From Deltaproteobacteria bacterium (GTDB taxonomy: Bacteria > UBA10199 > DSSB01), in the NCBI GenBank assembly GCA_021414045.1, contig JAIOPF010000088.1:1-8305 (forward strand): 8,305 bases of DNA, in the 5' to 3' direction. The notes under the pieces were generated by a model, which made no database searches, had not been told where the DNA came from, and saw nothing but the letters and a program-made list of their open reading frames with translations. Positions 5,953 to 8,305 of the stretch are shown here, in pieces. Both the position numbers and the translations under genes were made by a program. Numbering within the stretch: position 1 is the first letter of the stretch; every line of letters starts with the position of its first letter.

Positions 5953-8305
5953 CTAGGTGCCGCTTCCATCCAAGAGCCGAGAAAGCCGTCGCAACACCGG
6001 CTCCATACCGCGTCTTCGATTTTCCCTGGAAAGCCTGGCGAAGTTTCCCTGCAAAACAAAGGAACCTCGAAGCAAGGGCAGCACTTGCTCCAATGCCGAG
6101 ACAGCACGCCGTCGCGTCGCCTCGGTGTTCGCAAGCAAGTCCCGAGTCAAGGCCAGAGCATGGCTTTCCAACTCTTCGCGGGGTAGACTGCGGAGGGTCT
6201 CAACGACATCCCTTAAGAGGTTGCTTCTTCGCTCAGCTTCATTTGGGTCTAAATCCGCAGGAACCCCCGCGCCGAGAGCTCTGACGAGAATCGTCGCGAA
6301 GTGTTGTCGGGTTTCGGGTCCCGACCGGGGATTGCGAAGACCTAGTTGGGCAAGAGCCACGGCCAGCTCGTATGAGCCCGATCCTTGCTCCAGCGTCCCG
6401 AAAGCCGCCAGAATTTCCCCGCCGAGGATTTGGAGGCGGGATTCTTCGATGCTGGAATGACCAAGCAAATAGTTCAGCTCGTGGTAGTTCAACTCGGGCG
6501 CACCGACGAGTTGCTCCCTCGCTCCGTAAGGCATCAAGGAAGGATCTCGAAGGATTCGAACGCTGTTCTCGAAAAAACGATTCCGTAACTGGAGCAAGCT
6601 TTCTTGTAAATGATTTCGAATCTCAGCATGGGCATGCGGACTCTCCGCGATGGAGTCCAATACCCGAATAATCACGACGCGAGACTCTTCCCTCAAAGAA
6701 AGGTCCATGACGCTATCCGTCATGATTCCGATTAAATAGGACGCATCGCTTGGCTTCAGAGGATAACCTCTGCTTAGCAAAGCCCCCGCCAAGTGAGGGC
6801 CACTCTCGCTACAAAACCAGTCTGGGTTGCGTCTAGCCCACGCGAGACTTGCTTGCACCAAGGCCTCTCGGGCCCCGAAGGGGTCTCTCTCCCAAGAGAG
6901 GGACATTTCAAGGTTACTGAAGATATTTTCGGTAACATGTTCCGCATCGGCATCATCCGTCTCAAGCCACTCGATCAAGCGGGCTTGCGCCCTGCCAACC
7001 AGAGCCTTGGAGACCCGAGGGTTGCGTATGAGCGCAAATAAAAATCCAGATTGTTGCGGATCGGTGTTGGAGAGTGAGATGGGCTCAAACAGCTTTTGGA
7101 CAAAGGCTCGCGGGCCCGCTTGATTTAAATCAGCATTCGCCATCACCTCCATGGCTTCAGCATAAATTTCGTCGCCAAAATTCCCATCCAAAAGATCACA
7201 CCCTCCATCCATGAGGCCTTGAAGCATGGTAACAAATCGGCGGGGTTTCATTGCGGGATTGTGAAGAGCTGCGACGAAGCTGCGAAGCCGTATCCGCGCA
7301 GCATCTAGGCCCTGGGTGTCGAAAGCATCCAATATAGCCTTTACTTCCTTGGGATACTCGAACAGAAAGGTACCTTCGTTTCTTCCATCATTACCGCCTT
7401 CGCCTCCAGGAATTCCCATCATCATCCGCAAAGGCTCGGGAAAGAGCCGGTAAATTCCCTCGGCGCTTTGATCGAGCCAGCGATTCCACTCGGCCCGAAT
7501 TGAGGCGGGGTTGGGATTTTCTATTTGGTAATTCCGTTCAGTTGCTTGCTGCAGCCGGTTCAATCGACCGCCGCTGAGATGATTCGCGAGCCCTAAAGAG
7601 AGGCGGAGGGTCAGGTCTTCGCGCAGAGCCCTGGCGATCTCTTGTGGCGTCAATTCAAAATGGGTGGGGTCATTGACGAAGTCGGAGACGAGGAAGCCCC
7701 CGAGGTTCGCAAAATAATTGGTGGCTCGTGAGGCCCCCATCGCCCGCATGGCCCCGTTGATTCCCCGGAACATCCCCAAGGTGCTGAGGTTCCGAACAAA
7801 CTGGGAGCCATAGTTTCGCAGATTCCAATTTTGCGTCGTTCCCTGCTGGATCGACTCCAAGCCCATGTGAAAGGCCGGGAGGGTGCCTGAAGTGACGGCG
7901 AGGCTGGTCAGACTTCCCGCTGCCTGGCGCGTTGCCGAGGAAACCCCGTAACGGAACAGGACCCTTTCCAGGGCGTGCTCGGCCACCCGCCCTACCACCT
8001 CGGCGGAACCGAGGGTGGCCATGCCCAACAGAATTTCGAATCCCATGTCACGCAGCAATTCGGGGACGCCGTTATTTCGGAGCCACGCCAAGGTCGGCAG
8101 GCGGCGCAAGCGCTGTTCCGCTTCTTCCCTAAACCTAGGATGCCAGGCTAAGGCGGAGAGGAGCTGATGGGCGACGTGCGGGCGATTGTCGGCCAATGCC
8201 GAGTCGCAGAGCTCGAAAACCAGCCGCGCAAAATTCGCATCATTTTCCAAGGCATCGGCCTGGAGGGCCTGGCCCAACAATCGTTCCCCTGTGATGTCCA
8301 GACCC
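5953..8305 (-). CDS. Large helical protein of unknown function (5'-partial)
   Basis: I do not recognise this family. The reading frame ends with TAG at 5953-5955 and is open through the right edge. A TTG at 8280 could start a 775-aa product, but in-frame codons continue upstream without a stop (…GLDITGER), so the true start is probably outside the window. The visible part is almost wholly helix-forming. Counting from TTG 8280, residues 70-200 are rich in Gly, Ala and Leu, with moderately hydrophobic stretches near 80-100 and 118-135 but no convincing transmembrane helix. A Gly/Met-rich linker (about 284-303, PGGEGGNDG) separates this from a long second part (310-775). That part consists of Arg/Glu/Leu-rich amphipathic helices resembling an alpha-solenoid (HEAT/TPR-like) in character, though no repeat consensus stands out. 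No catalytic motif is visible. It lies about 600 bp upstream of the sterol operon, with a terminator-like hairpin between, so a link to sterol metabolism is not supported. Confidence 0.75.
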   Translation of the reverse strand, partial: GLDITGERLLGQALQADALENDANFARLVFELCDSALADNRPHVAHQLLSALAWHPRFREEAEQRLRRLPTLAWLRNNGVPELLRDMGFEILLGMATLGSAEVVGRVAEHALERVLFRYGVSSATRQAAGSLTSLAVTSGTLPAFHMGLESIQQGTTQNWNLRNYGSQFVRNLSTLGMFRGINGAMRAMGASRATNYFANLGGFLVSDFVNDPTHFELTPQEIARALREDLTLRLSLGLANHLSGGRLNRLQQATERNYQIENPNPASIRAEWNRWLDQSAEGIYRLFPEPLRMMMGIPGGEGGNDGRNEGTFLFEYPKEVKAILDAFDTQGLDAARIRLRSFVAALHNPAMKPRRFVTMLQGLMDGGCDLLDGNFGDEIYAEAMEVMANADLNQAGPRAFVQKLFEPISLSNTDPQQSGFLFALIRNPRVSKALVGRAQARLIEWLETDDADAEHVTENIFSNLEMSLSWERDPFGAREALVQASLAWARRNPDWFCSESGPHLAGALLSRGYPLKPSDASYLIGIMTDSVMDLSLREESRVVIIRVLDSIAESPHAHAEIRNHLQESLLQLRNRFFENSVRILRDPSLMPYGAREQLVGAPELNYHELNYLLGHSSIEESRLQILGGEILAAFGTLEQGSGSYELAVALAQLGLRNPRSGPETRQHFATILVRALGAGVPADLDPNEAERRSNLLRDVVETLRSLPREELESHALALTRDLLANTEATRRRAVSALEQVLPLLRGSFVLQGNFARLSRENRRRGMEPVLRRLSRLLDGSGT

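Noticed and set aside
1..8305. CRISPR array, transposase or integrase gene
   Set aside because: No regularly spaced repeats and no recombinase or transposase motifs are seen on either strand; only the tRNA fragment hints at past integration.

Overview
The window carries a bacterial sterol-biosynthesis pair: a squalene-epoxidase-like flavoprotein and an oxidosqualene cyclase. Beside them lie a convergent RND/MMPL-type lipid transporter, a hairpin-rich intergenic stretch holding the 3' part of a tRNA, and one large gene I do not recognise. The coding DNA is GC-rich with uninterrupted bacterial ORFs, and the transporter is of a kind typical of Gram-negative inner membranes. A Gram-negative bacterium is therefore most likely. 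Sterol synthesis is known from some myxobacteria and other former deltaproteobacteria, methylotrophs and planctomycetes; the window does not settle which lineage this is.

Layout: (1) bases 1-2102, plus strand: C-terminal part of an RND/MMPL transporter whose first transmembrane helix lies upstream of the window. (2) 2067-4055, minus strand: oxidosqualene cyclase, whose 3' end overlaps the transporter's 3' end by 36 bp. (3) 4039-5346, minus strand: squalene monooxygenase-like FAD enzyme, whose 3' end overlaps the cyclase start by 17 bp. (4) about 5347-5952: a non-coding, visibly more AT-rich stretch with two terminator-like hairpins, a tRNA-like 3' fragment and a further pair of hairpins. (5) 5953 to the right edge, minus strand: a large protein of unknown function, open at the window boundary.

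Working model: the flavoenzyme converts squalene to 2,3-oxidosqualene. The cyclase, translated from the same mRNA, folds it into a protosterol (lanosterol, cycloartenol or a relative). The transporter next door would then move the sterol or a related lipid out of the inner membrane. The first two steps rest on clear family motifs; the transporter's substrate is inferred from its neighbours and its HpnN/BstA-like class. No sterol demethylase, reductase or squalene synthase is visible, so any later or earlier steps are encoded elsewhere. The tRNA 3' fragment just upstream of the operon hints that the sterol cassette borders an old integration site.
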